Shown here in pieces: positions 44,440 through 53,962 of a DNA stretch of 64,000 nt. A program made the translations under genes and the position numbers. Below the pieces are notes generated by a model. The model had not been told where the DNA came from and did no database searches. It saw only the letters and a program-made list of their open reading frames with translations. This stretch comes from Proteiniclasticum sediminis (lineage in GTDB: Bacteria; Bacillota; Clostridia; Clostridiales; Clostridiaceae): positions 1-64,000 of the forward strand of contig NZ_JAGSCS010000003.1 in NCBI RefSeq assembly GCF_018128025.1. Reading direction: 5' to 3'. Every line of letters begins with the position of its first letter. Position 1 is the stretch's first letter.

Positions 44440-46191
44440 TTGAACGATAATGTTATTTATTCCATCAATGGCCCCGTGGTCACCGTCAAGGACACCACAT
44501 CCTTCGCCATGCTGGAAATGGTTTATGTGGGACATAAGCAGCTGCTGGGAGAAGTGATCTCCATCAAAAAGGAGTTCACCACCATTCAGGTTTATGAATC
44601 CACCACAGGGCTAAAGCCTGGAGATCCGGTATACCCCACGGGCATGCCCATTTCAGTCACCTTAGGCCCCGGAATTCTCATGAATATTTTTGACGGCATT
44701 GAGCGTCCCCTGAAAGAAATTGCCGCGGAGTCGGGAGCCTTCATCGGCGCCGGAAGCAATGTGGATCCTTTGGATATGGCCAAAACCTGGGAGGTCACCC
44801 TCACGGTCAAAGTGGGCGATCAGCTGGAAGGCGGCCAGGTTTACGGCACCGTTCCTGAAACGGAGCTTATTCTCCATAAACTCATGGTTTCTCCCACCTT
44901 AAAGGGGGAAGTCATCGAGGTGAGAGAAAATGGTTCCTACACGCTGAAGGACTGGGTTGTTCGCCTTCGGGACGCAGAAGGGGAGGTCCATGAACTGACG
45001 CTCATCCAGAAGTGGCCCATCAAGACTGCCCGCCCCATCAAGCGGCGTCTTCCCATCTCCGTGCCCCTGATTACGGGACAGCGGGTCATCGATACCCTGT
45101 TCCCCATCGCCAAGGGTGGTACAGCCAGTATCCCCGGCGGTTTCGGCACCGGAAAGACCATGACCCAGCACCAGCTGGCCAAGTGGTGTGATGCGGATAT
45201 TATCGTCTATGTGGGCTGTGGCGAGCGCGGCAATGAGATGACCCAGGTTCTGGAGGAGTTCTCCGAGCTCATCGACCCCAAGACTCAACGACCCCTGATG
45301 GAGCGAACCGTCCTCATCGCCAATACTTCCAACATGCCTGTGGCAGCCCGTGAAGCCAGTATCTATACGGGAATTACCCTGGCCGAATACTATCGCGACA
45401 TGGGATACCATGTGGCCATCATGGCAGACTCCACTTCCCGATGGGCCGAAGCCCTTCGCGAAATCAGCGGACGTCTGGAGGAAATGCCAGCGGAAGAAGG
45501 CTTCCCTGCCTATCTGCCCAGCCGGATTTCCCAGTTCTACGAGCGAGCAGCCTATGTGGAAAATCTGAATCTGACCGAAGGCTCCATCACGATCATCGGA
45601 GCCGTTTCTCCCCAGGGAGCAGACTTCTCTGAACCGGTCACCCAGAACACCAAGCGCTTTGTCCGCTGCTTCTGGGCACTGGACAAGCAGCTGGCCTATA
45701 TCCGTCATTACTCCGCCATCAACTGGAACCAGAGCTATTCTGAATACCTGGGCGATCTCTCCAAGTGGTACAACAAGAATATCAGCCCCAAGTTCCTCCT
45801 AAACCGCAATGACATTACCGTGCTTTTGGCAGCGGAGAATAAGCTCATGGAAATCGTCAAACTCATCGGCAGCGATGTGCTTCCCGATGACCAGAAGCTG
45901 GTCATTGAAGTGGCTAAGGTGATTCGTGTGGGATTCCTGCAGCAGAACGCCTTCCACAAGGAAGACACCTATGTGCCCCTGCAGAAGCAGATGAAGATGA
46001 TGGATGTGATCCTTTACCTGAACAAACGGGCCAAGGAATACCTGACCACGGGAAAATCCCTTCATATGCTTTTGGATTCGGGAATTTTTGACAAGGTCAC
46101 GAAGATGAAATATGACGTGCCCAATGACAACATCGGACTTTTGGACAGCTACTTCAATATGATTGATGATGCCATCGCCAAAATCCGGTAA
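44440..46191 (+). CDS. ntpA: V-type ATPase catalytic subunit A
   Basis: ATP-hydrolysing or -forming subunit. The P-loop is GGFGTGKT at residues 233-240, followed by the A-subunit insert and VGCGERGNEM. Length 583 is typical. Start is TTG at 44440 with AGAGGTG at proper distance. It forms the alternating A3B3 hexamer with the next gene product. Confidence 0.97.
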   Translation: MNDNVIYSINGPVVTVKDTTSFAMLEMVYVGHKQLLGEVISIKKEFTTIQVYESTTGLKPGDPVYPTGMPISVTLGPGILMNIFDGIERPLKEIAAESGAFIGAGSNVDPLDMAKTWEVTLTVKVGDQLEGGQVYGTVPETELILHKLMVSPTLKGEVIEVRENGSYTLKDWVVRLRDAEGEVHELTLIQKWPIKTARPIKRRLPISVPLITGQRVIDTLFPIAKGGTASIPGGFGTGKTMTQHQLAKWCDADIIVYVGCGERGNEMTQVLEEFSELIDPKTQRPLMERTVLIANTSNMPVAAREASIYTGITLAEYYRDMGYHVAIMADSTSRWAEALREISGRLEEMPAEEGFPAYLPSRISQFYERAAYVENLNLTEGSITIIGAVSPQGADFSEPVTQNTKRFVRCFWALDKQLAYIRHYSAINWNQSYSEYLGDLSKWYNKNISPKFLLNRNDITVLLAAENKLMEIVKLIGSDVLPDDQKLVIEVAKVIRVGFLQQNAFHKEDTYVPLQKQMKMMDVILYLNKRAKEYLTTGKSLHMLLDSGIFDKVTKMKYDVPNDNIGLLDSYFNMIDDAIAKIR

Positions 46192-46209
46192 GAAGAAAGG
46201 AGGAGACCA

Positions 46210-47652
46210 ATGAGCCTTCAATATATCGGTTTAAATGAAATAAATGGGCCCCTGGTGTTCCTGGATAATGTGGAAGATGTGGGCTTCGAGGAAATGGTAG
46301 AAATCACCATGGAGGACGGCTCTTCGAAAATGGGCCGTGTTGTCCAGATCGAGGGCAAGAAAGTCGTCATCCAGGTTTTTGAAGGAACGAATGCCGTTTC
46401 GCTGACCAATACGAAAACGAAATTCCTGGGAAAACCCATGGAGATTCCGCTTTCCAAAGAAATTCTAGGCCGAACCTTCAGTGGTTCCGGCAAACCCATC
46501 GATGGTCTGGGAAAGATCTATGCGGAGAAGATGGCGGATATCAACGGTATGCCGCTGAATCCGGTGTCCCGTGTCTATCCCCGTAACTACATCAACACGG
46601 GAATCTCCAGCATTGACTCCCTGACCACCCTCATCCGGGGACAGAAGCTCCCGATCTTTTCGGGATCCGGTATGCCCCACAATGAGCTGGCCGTCCAGAT
46701 CGTCAAGCAGGCCAAGATTTCCGAAGGCGATGGAAAGAACTTCGCCATCGTGTTTGCGGCCATGGGCGTGAAGAATGACGTGGCGGACTACTTCAAACGT
46801 TCCTTCGAAGAAGCGGGCGTCATGGAGAAAGTCGTCATGTTTATCAACCTCTCCAATGACCCCATCATCGAGCGAACCATCGCTCCCCGGTGCGCGCTCA
46901 CCGTGGCGGAGTATCTGGCGTATGAACAGGACATGCATATTCTGGTCATCCTCACGGATATGACCTCCTATTGCGAAGCTCTGCGTGAGTTCTCCAGCAG
47001 CAAGGGGGAGATTCCCGGACGAAAAGGATATCCAGGCTATCTCTACTCTGACCTTTCTTCCCTGTACGAACGTGCAGGAATCATCGAAGGGGCCAAGGGA
47101 TCGGTGACACAGATTCCGATTCTCACCATGCCCAATGATGACATTACCCATCCGATTCCGGATTTGACCGGCTATATCACCGAAGGCCAGATCGTCCTGG
47201 ACCGGGATCTTCATCAGAAGGGAATTTACCCTCCTGTGGGTGTGCTCCCCTCCTTGTCCCGTCTCATGAAGGACGGCATCGGAGCCGGATATACCCGTAA
47301 GGATCACTCCCCCGTATCCAATCAGCTCTTCGCCAGCTATGCGAAGGTGCAGGATGCGCGAAGCCTGGCTTCGGTCATCGGCGAGGACGAGCTCAGTGAA
47401 GTGGATAAGAAGTACATGGAGTTCGGCGAGCTTTTTGAGATCCATTTCCTTTCGCAGGGACCGGACAGCAACCGCGATATTCAGGAAACCCTGGACTTGG
47501 GTTGGGATCTTCTATCTGTGCTGCCAAAGTCGGAACTGGACCGAGTGGACACAGAAGTTCTGGAAGAATTCTACAACAATGAAAGGGCGGTTTCCAGGTT
47601 CCGGCTTGGGGAGAAAACCATCATCCGTGAGCTTTCCGTAGGCGGTGAATAA
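46210..47652 (+). CDS. ntpB: V-type ATPase subunit B
   Basis: Non-catalytic regulatory subunit of the A3B3 hexamer. It has [12 protein letters not shown] in the degenerate P-loop region and [19 protein letters not shown], and ends in the usual [10 protein letters not shown] region. At 480 residues it is complete. ATG has an AAAGGAGGAG site. Two bases before its stop the D subunit's ribosome site begins. Confidence 0.97.
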   Translation: MSLQYIGLNEINGPLVFLDNVEDVGFEEMVEITMEDGSSKMGRVVQIEGKKVVIQVFEGTNAVSLTNTKTKFLGKPMEIPLSKEILGRTFSGSGKPIDGLGKIYAEKMADINGMPLNPVSRVYPRNYINTGISSIDSLTTLIRGQKLPIFSGSGMPHNELAVQIVKQAKISEGDGKNFAIVFAAMGVKNDVADYFKRSFEEAGVMEKVVMFINLSNDPIIERTIAPRCALTVAEYLAYEQDMHILVILTDMTSYCEALREFSSSKGEIPGRKGYPGYLYSDLSSLYERAGIIEGAKGSVTQIPILTMPNDDITHPIPDLTGYITEGQIVLDRDLHQKGIYPPVGVLPSLSRLMKDGIGAGYTRKDHSPVSNQLFASYAKVQDARSLASVIGEDELSEVDKKYMEFGELFEIHFLSQGPDSNRDIQETLDLGWDLLSVLPKSELDRVDTEVLEEFYNNERAVSRFRLGEKTIIRELSVGGE

Positions 47653-47654
47653 GC

Positions 47655-48287
47655 ATGCCTAACAAGCAAGTTTTTCCCACGAAAGGTAATCTCATTGCCA
47701 TCAAGAAGTCCAACGCCCTGGCGAAGGTGGGCTATGACCTCATGGACCGGAAGCGAAATATCCTCATCCGTGAAATGATGACCCACCTGGATGACGTGAA
47801 GCTTTTGCGTGAAAAGATCACCATCACCTTCAGCAAAGCCTACAATGCCCTGCAGGAAGCCAATACCACCCTGGGAATCATCACCGATCTCACGGAGGCC
47901 ATTCCCATCGACAACGGCATCGAAATCACGTACCGCAGCGTCATGGGCGTGGAAATTCCCAAAATCATCTATGCGAAACCTCCGCTGAAGCTTTCCTACG
48001 GGATGGAACGGGCAAACACCAAGTTTGACTATGCCTATCGTTCCTTCTATGAGGTAAAGCTGCTCACGGTGACTTTGGCGGAAATCGAGAACAGCATTTA
48101 CCGCTTGGCCAATGCCATCCGAAAATCACAAAAACGCGCCAACGCCTTGAAGAATATTGTGATTCCGGAGTTTGAAGCCAACATCAAGTTTATCTCGGAA
48201 GCGCTGGAAGAAAAAGAACGCGAAGAGTTCACCCGTCAAAAGGTGATCAAAGTGAATAAAGACAAGCAGAAGACTCTAGCCAAATAA
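47655..48287 (+). CDS. ntpD: V-type ATPase subunit D
   Basis: Central rotor axle that passes through A3B3. It is an antiparallel pair of long helices: PTKGNLIAIKKSNALAKVGYDLMDRKRNIL, quoted as GNLIAIKKSNALAKVGYDLM, near the N-terminus and RRTNALKNIVIP-like RANALKNIVIPEFEAN at the C-terminus. Length 210 is typical. It is the last gene of the operon and is followed by a strong terminator. Confidence 0.95.
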   Translation: MPNKQVFPTKGNLIAIKKSNALAKVGYDLMDRKRNILIREMMTHLDDVKLLREKITITFSKAYNALQEANTTLGIITDLTEAIPIDNGIEITYRSVMGVEIPKIIYAKPPLKLSYGMERANTKFDYAYRSFYEVKLLTVTLAEIENSIYRLANAIRKSQKRANALKNIVIPEFEANIKFISEALEEKEREEFTRQKVIKVNKDKQKTLAK

Positions 48288-48333
48288 GCAAGAAGGTATC
48301 TCGGATTATTCGGGATACCTTCTTGCTTATTTC
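48286..48333 (+). terminator. Terminator of the V-ATPase operon
   Basis: AAGCAAGAAGGTATC (48286-48300) pairs with GATACCTTCTTGCTT (48314-48328) around a 13-base loop, followed by ATTTCC. It starts in the stop codon of subunit D. Confidence 0.8.
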
Positions 48334-48365
48334 CTCGAAATCTTCCAGGAGAAAGGGAATGATGC

Positions 48366-48394
48366 TTTAATATTTCCGGATATTCCTTTATACT
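48366..48394 (+). promoter_or_regulatory. Promoter of galT
   Basis: TTTAAT (48366-48371), a 17-base spacer and TATACT (48389-48394). Confidence 0.6.
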
Positions 48395-48423
48395 AAAGGA
48401 AGTGTGAAAAAGGAGGGTGTTGT

Positions 48424-49941
48424 ATGATAGACATCAATTTGGACGTGAAGCGGTTGGTCTCCTATGCTGTCCGCAAGCAGCTCATTGAGGAAGCCGACCG
48501 GATTTACGCCACCAATGCACTGATGGAAGTGCTGAATGAGGATCACTATGTGGACGTGGAAGGCCCTTGTCTGGAGGAACCGGTGGAAGACATTCTACAG
48601 CGGATCCGACTTTGGGCTGTGGAACAGGGGAAAGTGGAAAATGACTCCAATGAACTCCTCGACCTGCTGGACACGAAACTCATGGGGGTTTTTGTCAGCA
48701 AACCCTCGGAATATTTAAAAGCATTCTGGGCACGCTATGGAATCTCCCCGAAGTCTGCCACAAAATTTTCCTATGACTTTGCCCGGGCAACGAACTATAT
48801 CCGGGAGCAGCGGGTGGCAAAGGATGTCAAATGGGTCCATGAAACTCCCTTCGGTCCCCTGGACTTAACCATTAACTTGTCTAAACCGGAGAAGGATCCG
48901 CGAATGATTGCCAAAGCCCGGACGACGGCCCAGGGAGCGTATCCCCAGTGTCTTCTCTGCAAAGAGAACGAAGGCTATGCCGGGAGACTGGATTATCCGG
49001 CAAGGCAGAATCATCGGATCATTCCCCTGACGCTGGCGGGGGAGCCCTGGTTCATGCAGTATTCGCCCTATGTCTACTACAATGAGCACTGCATCGTCTT
49101 CAAGGGGGAGCACGAACCCATGAAGATTACCCCGAAAACCATCCACCGGCTGCTGGATTTTGTTACCCTTTTTCCCCATTATCTCATGGGATCCAATGCT
49201 GATTTGCCCATTGTGGGCGGCTCGATTCTCACCCATGACCATTTTCAGGGCGGGAATTTTGAGTTTGGGCTGGCCAAGGCCAAGGAAGAGCCGGGGGTCT
49301 CTTTGGGAAATACCGGCGTGGAAGCGTCCATTGTCCATTGGCCCATGAGCGTGATCCGATTGAAGGGGAGTGCGCCGGAAGCGCTTTTGAAGGTCGCCGC
49401 TTTGATCCTGGAGCGCTGGAAAACCTATTCCGATGAAGAGGTGAATCTTCTCGCCTCCACGGAAGGGGAAGAGCATAATACCATAACCCCCGTGGTGCGG
49501 TTCCGTAAGGGCAGGTATGAGGTGGATCTCATTCTGCGGAACAACCGGCGGGATGCACAGCATCCCACGGGGATATTCCATACCCAGCCCCAGTACCATC
49601 ACATCAAGTGGGAAAATATCGGGCTCATTGAATGCATGGGTCTGGCTGTGCTCCCCGGGCGATTGAAGAAAGAGTTTGAGCGCATGAAGGCTCCCATGCT
49701 TCTAGGGAATTGGGAAGCCATTGCCCAGGACGAGGAGCTGAAGAAACACAAGGATTTTGCATTGAATATTCTCCTTCGGCACAAGGATCTTTCGGAAGAT
49801 AATTATGAAGGAATTCTCTTCCAGGAGATCGGGGAAGTATTCCATAAGATTCTCCTGGACTGCGGCATATTCAAACACGATGAGAAGGGAAGGGCAGCCT
49901 TTGCTCGCTGCTGTGAGGCGCTATATGAGGATCAGATTTGA
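48424..49941 (+). CDS. galT: UDP-glucose--hexose-1-phosphate uridylyltransferase (class 2)
   Basis: Leloir-pathway enzyme that swaps UMP between UDP-glucose and galactose-1-phosphate. At 505 residues it is the Firmicutes class 2 type (GalT2), unrelated in detail to the short class 1 enzyme. CLLCKENEGYAGRLDYPARQNHR is shortened here to CLLCKENEGYAGR, with LTHDHFQGGNFEF carrying the catalytic histidine triad region. AAGGAGGG gives the ATG. galK and galE are not in the window. It overlaps the next gene by 17 bases. Confidence 0.93.
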   Translation: MIDINLDVKRLVSYAVRKQLIEEADRIYATNALMEVLNEDHYVDVEGPCLEEPVEDILQRIRLWAVEQGKVENDSNELLDLLDTKLMGVFVSKPSEYLKAFWARYGISPKSATKFSYDFARATNYIREQRVAKDVKWVHETPFGPLDLTINLSKPEKDPRMIAKARTTAQGAYPQCLLCKENEGYAGRLDYPARQNHRIIPLTLAGEPWFMQYSPYVYYNEHCIVFKGEHEPMKITPKTIHRLLDFVTLFPHYLMGSNADLPIVGGSILTHDHFQGGNFEFGLAKAKEEPGVSLGNTGVEASIVHWPMSVIRLKGSAPEALLKVAALILERWKTYSDEEVNLLASTEGEEHNTITPVVRFRKGRYEVDLILRNNRRDAQHPTGIFHTQPQYHHIKWENIGLIECMGLAVLPGRLKKEFERMKAPMLLGNWEAIAQDEELKKHKDFALNILLRHKDLSEDNYEGILFQEIGEVFHKILLDCGIFKHDEKGRAAFARCCEALYEDQI

Positions 49942-50938
49942 ACCGATGAACGACCTGGGGGAGGCGTGCAGAAAAGTCACCCTGGAGAATAGGAACAAGA
50001 TGAAAGTCAGCTTCGTTACCCTGGGGGGCTTGATGACGGCTTTTCATCTCCCGGATTTGGAAGGTACAGTGGAAAATGTGGTATTTGCGCAGCCGTTTGG
50101 CGAAGATCACCCGAAACTTTTGGATACTCCCTTTGGCGGCATGACGATGGATGAGCTTCCCCCCTATGAAGCAGAGGTGATCTCCGAAGACCCTCCTCGA
50201 GTTCGACTCTGGCGAGAGTCTCAGGATCCCTTGGTCCTGGACCCCTTTCCGGGATGGTCCAAAGAGCTGCTGGTGGAGCTGGAGTCGCACACGCTGCGGA
50301 TTTGGGATAAGAATCCTGGGGGTTCGGAACCCATCTTTCATCCTTCCCACTTTATGATGTTCAACCTGTCTGGCGATCATCGGGAAAGCGTCAAATACCA
50401 TGAACTGTTCCTCCGCTCTTCGGCGGTGGAGTTCCTGGACGAGGACGCAAAGCCTTCCGGAGAGCTCCGGGATACCTGGGGGACTGCCTTTGAGTTTCGG
50501 TATCAGCGGGAAATCGGGGAGGAAATGAGTCCGGAGGAACCTCAGTTTCAGCGGGGCGATGGATTTCATCACGGATATGTTCTGACTTCGGAAAAAGGGA
50601 CAGCGGCAAGAATTACGCACCGTTTTACGGGAAGAACCCTGGAAGTGGAGACCTCCTATCCCTTTGTTCTCCTGGATACTCACCGTCCAAACCCCCATGA
50701 GTCAGGATCCTCCCATGGGCTTTTTCTTGGCTTTGGTACGCTTCCCCAGCGTTTGGCAAAAGCAGCGGAAGCCCAGAAAAAACTTCCCATAAAGGGCGTA
50801 GAACCGCTTTTCGTGGAGTATCGCTTTAAACTGGAAACCCCAGTGGAACTTCCGTTTTTCGGAGAAAATTGCCCAGATTCCGAACAAAACTCAGTGGGTG
50901 AAGAGGATTTTCTGAATTCGCTTTTGCCAAGATTTTGA
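49925..50938 (+). CDS. Aldose 1-epimerase (mutarotase)-like protein
   Basis: Beta-sandwich of the galactose-mutarotase superfamily, though diverged. VTLGGLMTAFHLPDLEGTVENVV (seen as VTLGGLMTAFHLPD) corresponds to the usual N-terminal strand, PSHFMMFNLSGD to the H-x-x-F-N-L-S-G-D active-site motif and HHGYVLT to a later strand. The frame opens earlier, but the GTGAGGCG site gives an ATG at 49925, within the galT end. Coupling to galT supports a role in galactose use. The catalytic histidine-glutamate pair is not certain by eye. Confidence 0.7.
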   Translation: MRIRFEPMNDLGEACRKVTLENRNKMKVSFVTLGGLMTAFHLPDLEGTVENVVFAQPFGEDHPKLLDTPFGGMTMDELPPYEAEVISEDPPRVRLWRESQDPLVLDPFPGWSKELLVELESHTLRIWDKNPGGSEPIFHPSHFMMFNLSGDHRESVKYHELFLRSSAVEFLDEDAKPSGELRDTWGTAFEFRYQREIGEEMSPEEPQFQRGDGFHHGYVLTSEKGTAARITHRFTGRTLEVETSYPFVLLDTHRPNPHESGSSHGLFLGFGTLPQRLAKAAEAQKKLPIKGVEPLFVEYRFKLETPVELPFFGENCPDSEQNSVGEEDFLNSLLPRF

Positions 50939-51007
50939 AGATTAACTGCACTTTGTTTGGTGAAAGGTGCAGAACGTTGGCAATTTAATAATTAATTAAC
51001 AAACACA

Positions 51008-51036
51008 TTGATTTCGATATCGTTCTCATCTATCAT
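51008..51036 (+). promoter_or_regulatory. Promoter of the DUF1622 gene
   Basis: TTGATT (51008-51013), a 17-base spacer (TCGATATCGTTCTCATC) and TATCAT (51031-51036). Confidence 0.65.
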
Positions 51037-51070
51037 GAAGGAAGAATGATTGATGAAAAGGAGATTTTCA

Positions 51071-51424
51071 ATGTTAGCAAAGTTTATTGAGCACTATCTT
51101 CCGACGGTGATCTACCTCTTGGAATTCATGGGAATTATTGTCATTGTGGTGACCTCGACAAAAGCGTTTGTCATCTATATCCAAGGGATTCTCTCCCGTC
51201 ATGTGGAAGACGACCAGATCAAGACCGACTTTGCCAAAGGATTGGGTATGGCCTTGGAATTTCTTCTCTCGGCGGAGGTGCTGAAGACCATTATTATCCA
51301 TACTAAGGATGAGCTTTTAGTCCTGGGGATCATCATGGGCTTAAGAATCATCGTTGCGCTGCTTCCTCAGCTCATGCATTCGGGAAGTCATAAGGAAAAG
51401 ACGATTTTCAAGAAGTCCGCATAA
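51071..51424 (+). CDS. DUF1622 family membrane protein
   Basis: A 117-residue protein with three predicted membrane helices: about 11-33 (TVIYLLEFMGIIVIVVTSTKAFVI), 57-72, and 77-97. The pattern LEFMGIIVIVV, then GLGMALEFLLSAEVLKTI, then LGIIMGLRIIVALLPQ defines DUF1622, a family without known function found widely in Firmicutes. The AAGGAG site fits the ATG at 51071; the more distal ATGs have no site. It is monocistronic with its own promoter and terminator. Confidence 0.85.
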   Translation: MLAKFIEHYLPTVIYLLEFMGIIVIVVTSTKAFVIYIQGILSRHVEDDQIKTDFAKGLGMALEFLLSAEVLKTIIIHTKDELLVLGIIMGLRIIVALLPQLMHSGSHKEKTIFKKSA

Positions 51425-51439
51425 AAAAAATAGGAAAAC

Positions 51440-51474
51440 AAAAGGGCATGAATATGAAATTCAAGCCCTTTTTT
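51440..51474 (+). terminator. Terminator of the DUF1622 gene
   Basis: AAAAGGGC (51440-51447) pairs with GCCCTTTT (51465-51472), with inner pairing TGAAT/ATTCA, then a T-run to 51474. Confidence 0.85.
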
Positions 51475-51619
51475 GTGAATATAATGTAAATTTAGCTAAC
51501 TTTACTATATATTCTTCGTTTTTTCGATTATGATCAAATTGTAAATGTGAAACTTATGCACTTATCTTAATCTTTGGGATAAGATCGTGTAAAATTAGCG
51601 GTAGGAACAGGAGGGAAGT

Positions 51620-52942
51620 ATGAAAAAGAAAATAATTGCGATCATCACAGCGATTCTACTGACCACTCAAATGACCGCTATGGCCACAGAAACGGGGCAG
51701 TATCAGGATAAAATTGAAGAAAACCAAGAAAAGATCAATGAACTGAATCAGGAAAAAAATGAAATCCAGGATAAAAAGCAGAAAGTCAATGCTGAACTGG
51801 AGAAGATGATCCAGTCCATTAACTCCCTTAACCAGGAAATCGCTGCGCTTAATACGGAGATCAGTGTCAAGAGCAGTCTGATTGAAAAGAAATCTGGAGA
51901 AATCACCGCCATGGAGCAGAAGATCGTGGAGTTGGAAAACAACATCACCATTCAGGCTGCCCATATCAAGGCAAAAGAAGAAGAGCTGAAGACGCAGCAG
52001 GATATCCTCAGTGAAAGAGTCCGGGCTGCCTATAAATACAACTCCTTTGGCAATATTATTTTCACCCTCATGGAATCCACCAGCATCATCGATTTCACGG
52101 AACGGCTGATGTTTATTGAAAAAATGGCGGAGAAAGACCATGAGATCATTGCCACCATTGATGCCATCATCGTGGAGCTGGATGCCACAAAGGCCAGTTT
52201 GGAAGCTTCGAAAGTGGAAGCCGAAACCACAAGAACAACCTTGACCCAGGAAAAAGCATCATTGGAAAAAGAAAAGAGCACCCTCGTCCAGAGCAAGGCT
52301 GCTGTGGAATCGAAACTGAAAGAACAGCGAAATCTGGAGTATGAAAAGAAAGCCCTGATCAATGCCATGACGGAGGAAGAGCGTCAGCTTTCCACCAATA
52401 TCGGCGATATCATGGAAGAAAATGAAGAACTGGAAGCGGAAATTCAGCGTCTGATTCGGGAAGCTCAGGAAAAAGCCCGAAGGGAAGAAGAAGAGCGGAA
52501 GAAGGCTGAGGAAGCTGCAGGCGGCGGTTCAGGATCAGGATCCAATGTGGAAGTCTCCACTGGGTTTATTCGGCCCGTCAGTGGCAGAATCACCTCCTAC
52601 TACGGAAACCGCGTACATCCCATTTACGGGGATATCCGTTTCCATACCGGCGTAGATTTCGCCTCATCCTATGGCACCGGTATTAAGGCAACAAAAGGCG
52701 GAAAGGTCATCTTGAGAAGTTACCATTCCGGTTATGGAAACTATATGATCATCGATCACGGCAATGGAATTTCATCCCTCTATGCCCATCTGAGCGGCTT
52801 TAATGCCACGGTGGGCCAGACCGTGACCCAGGGGCAGATCATCGGATTCATTGGAAGCACAGGGGCCAGCACAGGGCCGCATCTTCATTTTGAAATCCGG
52901 TTGAACGGAAACCACGTCAATCCCATGACATATTTGGATTAA
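51620..52942 (+). CDS. Secreted coiled-coil M23 peptidase (EnvC/PcsB-like)
   Basis: Cell-wall peptidoglycan hydrolase or its activator. The signal peptide (about 1-22) ends TAMATE. A very long coiled coil with heptads of EKIEENQEKINELNQEKNEI type (here quoted as NQEKINELNQEKNEI) fills about 24-295, followed by a GGGSGSGS linker and an M23 LytM domain (about 318-440). Zinc ligands appear as H342 and D346 (HTGVD), H390 (YAHLSG) and H423 (HLHFE), so the domain looks catalytically intact. The overall plan resembles proteins that FtsEX activates at the division septum. Confidence 0.92.
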   Translation: MKKKIIAIITAILLTTQMTAMATETGQYQDKIEENQEKINELNQEKNEIQDKKQKVNAELEKMIQSINSLNQEIAALNTEISVKSSLIEKKSGEITAMEQKIVELENNITIQAAHIKAKEEELKTQQDILSERVRAAYKYNSFGNIIFTLMESTSIIDFTERLMFIEKMAEKDHEIIATIDAIIVELDATKASLEASKVEAETTRTTLTQEKASLEKEKSTLVQSKAAVESKLKEQRNLEYEKKALINAMTEEERQLSTNIGDIMEENEELEAEIQRLIREAQEKARREEEERKKAEEAAGGGSGSGSNVEVSTGFIRPVSGRITSYYGNRVHPIYGDIRFHTGVDFASSYGTGIKATKGGKVILRSYHSGYGNYMIIDHGNGISSLYAHLSGFNATVGQTVTQGQIIGFIGSTGASTGPHLHFEIRLNGNHVNPMTYLD

Positions 52943-52954
52943 TATTCCACGAAT

Positions 52955-52978
52955 AGAGAGCTTCGGCTCTCTTTTTTT
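52955..52978 (+). terminator. Terminator of the M23 peptidase gene
   Basis: AGAGAGC (52955-52961), TTCG loop, GCTCTCT (52966-52972), then seven T's. Confidence 0.92.
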
Positions 52979-53332
52979 GCAAAAAATTTTTCGTCAATTT
53001 TTCGCTTAATTTAAAACCGAATCAACCGGGCTGATCAAGATTTCCATGAAGGGTGGGAGTCGTATAGGTTTTACCCACCGGGAGAAGCAGATGTTGAGTG
53101 GAATTAAACTTTGAAATGGCAAAATAAATATTAAATATATAAAATAAATATTTTTAATAAATAAAAACAAGATATTATTAAAATAACATCGGAATAAATA
53201 GGGAAAAGTCATCACAGTCCCGTTTTCGAGGGATATTTTCCTGTAAAGCCCGATATAAGCGGATTGTCGAGGAGATTACCTTGAGAAAATCCGTATTTAC
53301 CAGTAATTTTAGATCATAACGCGCGAAAGGGG
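52979..53332. other. AT-rich intergenic region with a GC-rich, structured-looking island
   Basis: No gene is called. Most of the 350 bases are extremely A/T-rich (53110-53210). Within them 53016-53115 is GC-richer and forms a stem, GGTGGG (53052-53057) with CCCACC (53074-53079), plus AACCGGG and CCACCGGG repeats. I compared it by memory to common riboswitches and found no match. A short frame with a strong ribosome site, 53281-53319, precedes the sigma gene. Confidence 0.4.
53281..53319 (+). other. Possible 12-codon leader peptide before the sigma gene
   Basis: TTG-AGA-AAA... ending TAA (MRKSVFTSNFRS) has the ideal ribosome site GAGGAG at 53269-53274, six bases upstream. The sigma ATG 14 bases later lies against its own AAAGGGG with no spacing. 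Confidence 0.25.
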
Positions 53333-53962
53333 ATGATCAAAATTTACTGCAATGAAGCACTCATCGAGGAGATCCGAGACGGTAACCGGCAGGCGGAAGA
53401 GGAGCTGGTGGAAGCCAATAAGGCCCTGATTTACAAAATTATCAAGGACTACTATTATGCCTCTCCCCATCCCTCCGACATGGAGGATGTTTTTCAGGCA
53501 GGCTGTGTGGGACTGCTGAAGGCGGTAAAAAACTACAAGCCGGAGTTTGGCAACAAGTTTGTGACTTATGCCTACTACCTGATTCGAGGGGAAGTGCAGC
53601 GGATTTGCGAAGAACATCAGCGAAGAGAAATGACGATCTCATCATTGAACTTTCGAAACCGCGACGGGATGATCATGGAATCTGCAGAAGACATCATCGA
53701 TTATGTTCGACAGACCAACGGGGAAGGCCACTCGGAGTGGACCCATACAGATGAGGTGAACAACCGGCTCATGGTGGAGGAAGTTCTGCAGATGGTCACC
53801 CCTTTGCAGAAGAAGATCCTCGTGCACCGCTATTATGACGGGATGTCCCAGCAGGAAATCGGGGATGCCATTAAGCGGTCCCAGGTTTTTGTGTCCCGGG
53901 AGGAAAAACGGGCAAGAAAGCGCATACAGACGCTTTTGGCCGAACGTGAATGCACTTACTAG
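53333..53962 (+). CDS. Sigma-70 family RNA polymerase sigma factor (SigF/SigG/SigB-like)
   Basis: Alternative sigma factor of 209 residues. Region 2 includes DVFQAGCVGLLKAVKNYKPEFGNKFVTYAYYLIRGEVQRI, quoted as DVFQAGCVGLLKAVKNYKPE and FVTYAYYLIRGEV; region 4 is TPLQKKILVHRYYDGMSQQEIG, given as QKKILVHRYYDGMSQQEIGD, followed by a helix-turn-helix. Region 3 is short or missing. Its closest relatives are the sporulation/stress sigmas, but it is smaller. The 13-base overlap with comEC couples it to a DNA-uptake protein. The ATG sits directly after AAAGGGG, an odd spacing, so the start may be slightly different. Confidence 0.85.
   Translation: MIKIYCNEALIEEIRDGNRQAEEELVEANKALIYKIIKDYYYASPHPSDMEDVFQAGCVGLLKAVKNYKPEFGNKFVTYAYYLIRGEVQRICEEHQRREMTISSLNFRNRDGMIMESAEDIIDYVRQTNGEGHSEWTHTDEVNNRLMVEEVLQMVTPLQKKILVHRYYDGMSQQEIGDAIKRSQVFVSREEKRARKRIQTLLAERECTY

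Noticed and set aside
53006-53215. Minus-strand frame over the AT-rich region
   Set aside because: Mostly F/I/L/Y from A/T-rich DNA, no ribosome site, and it covers the possible RNA island.
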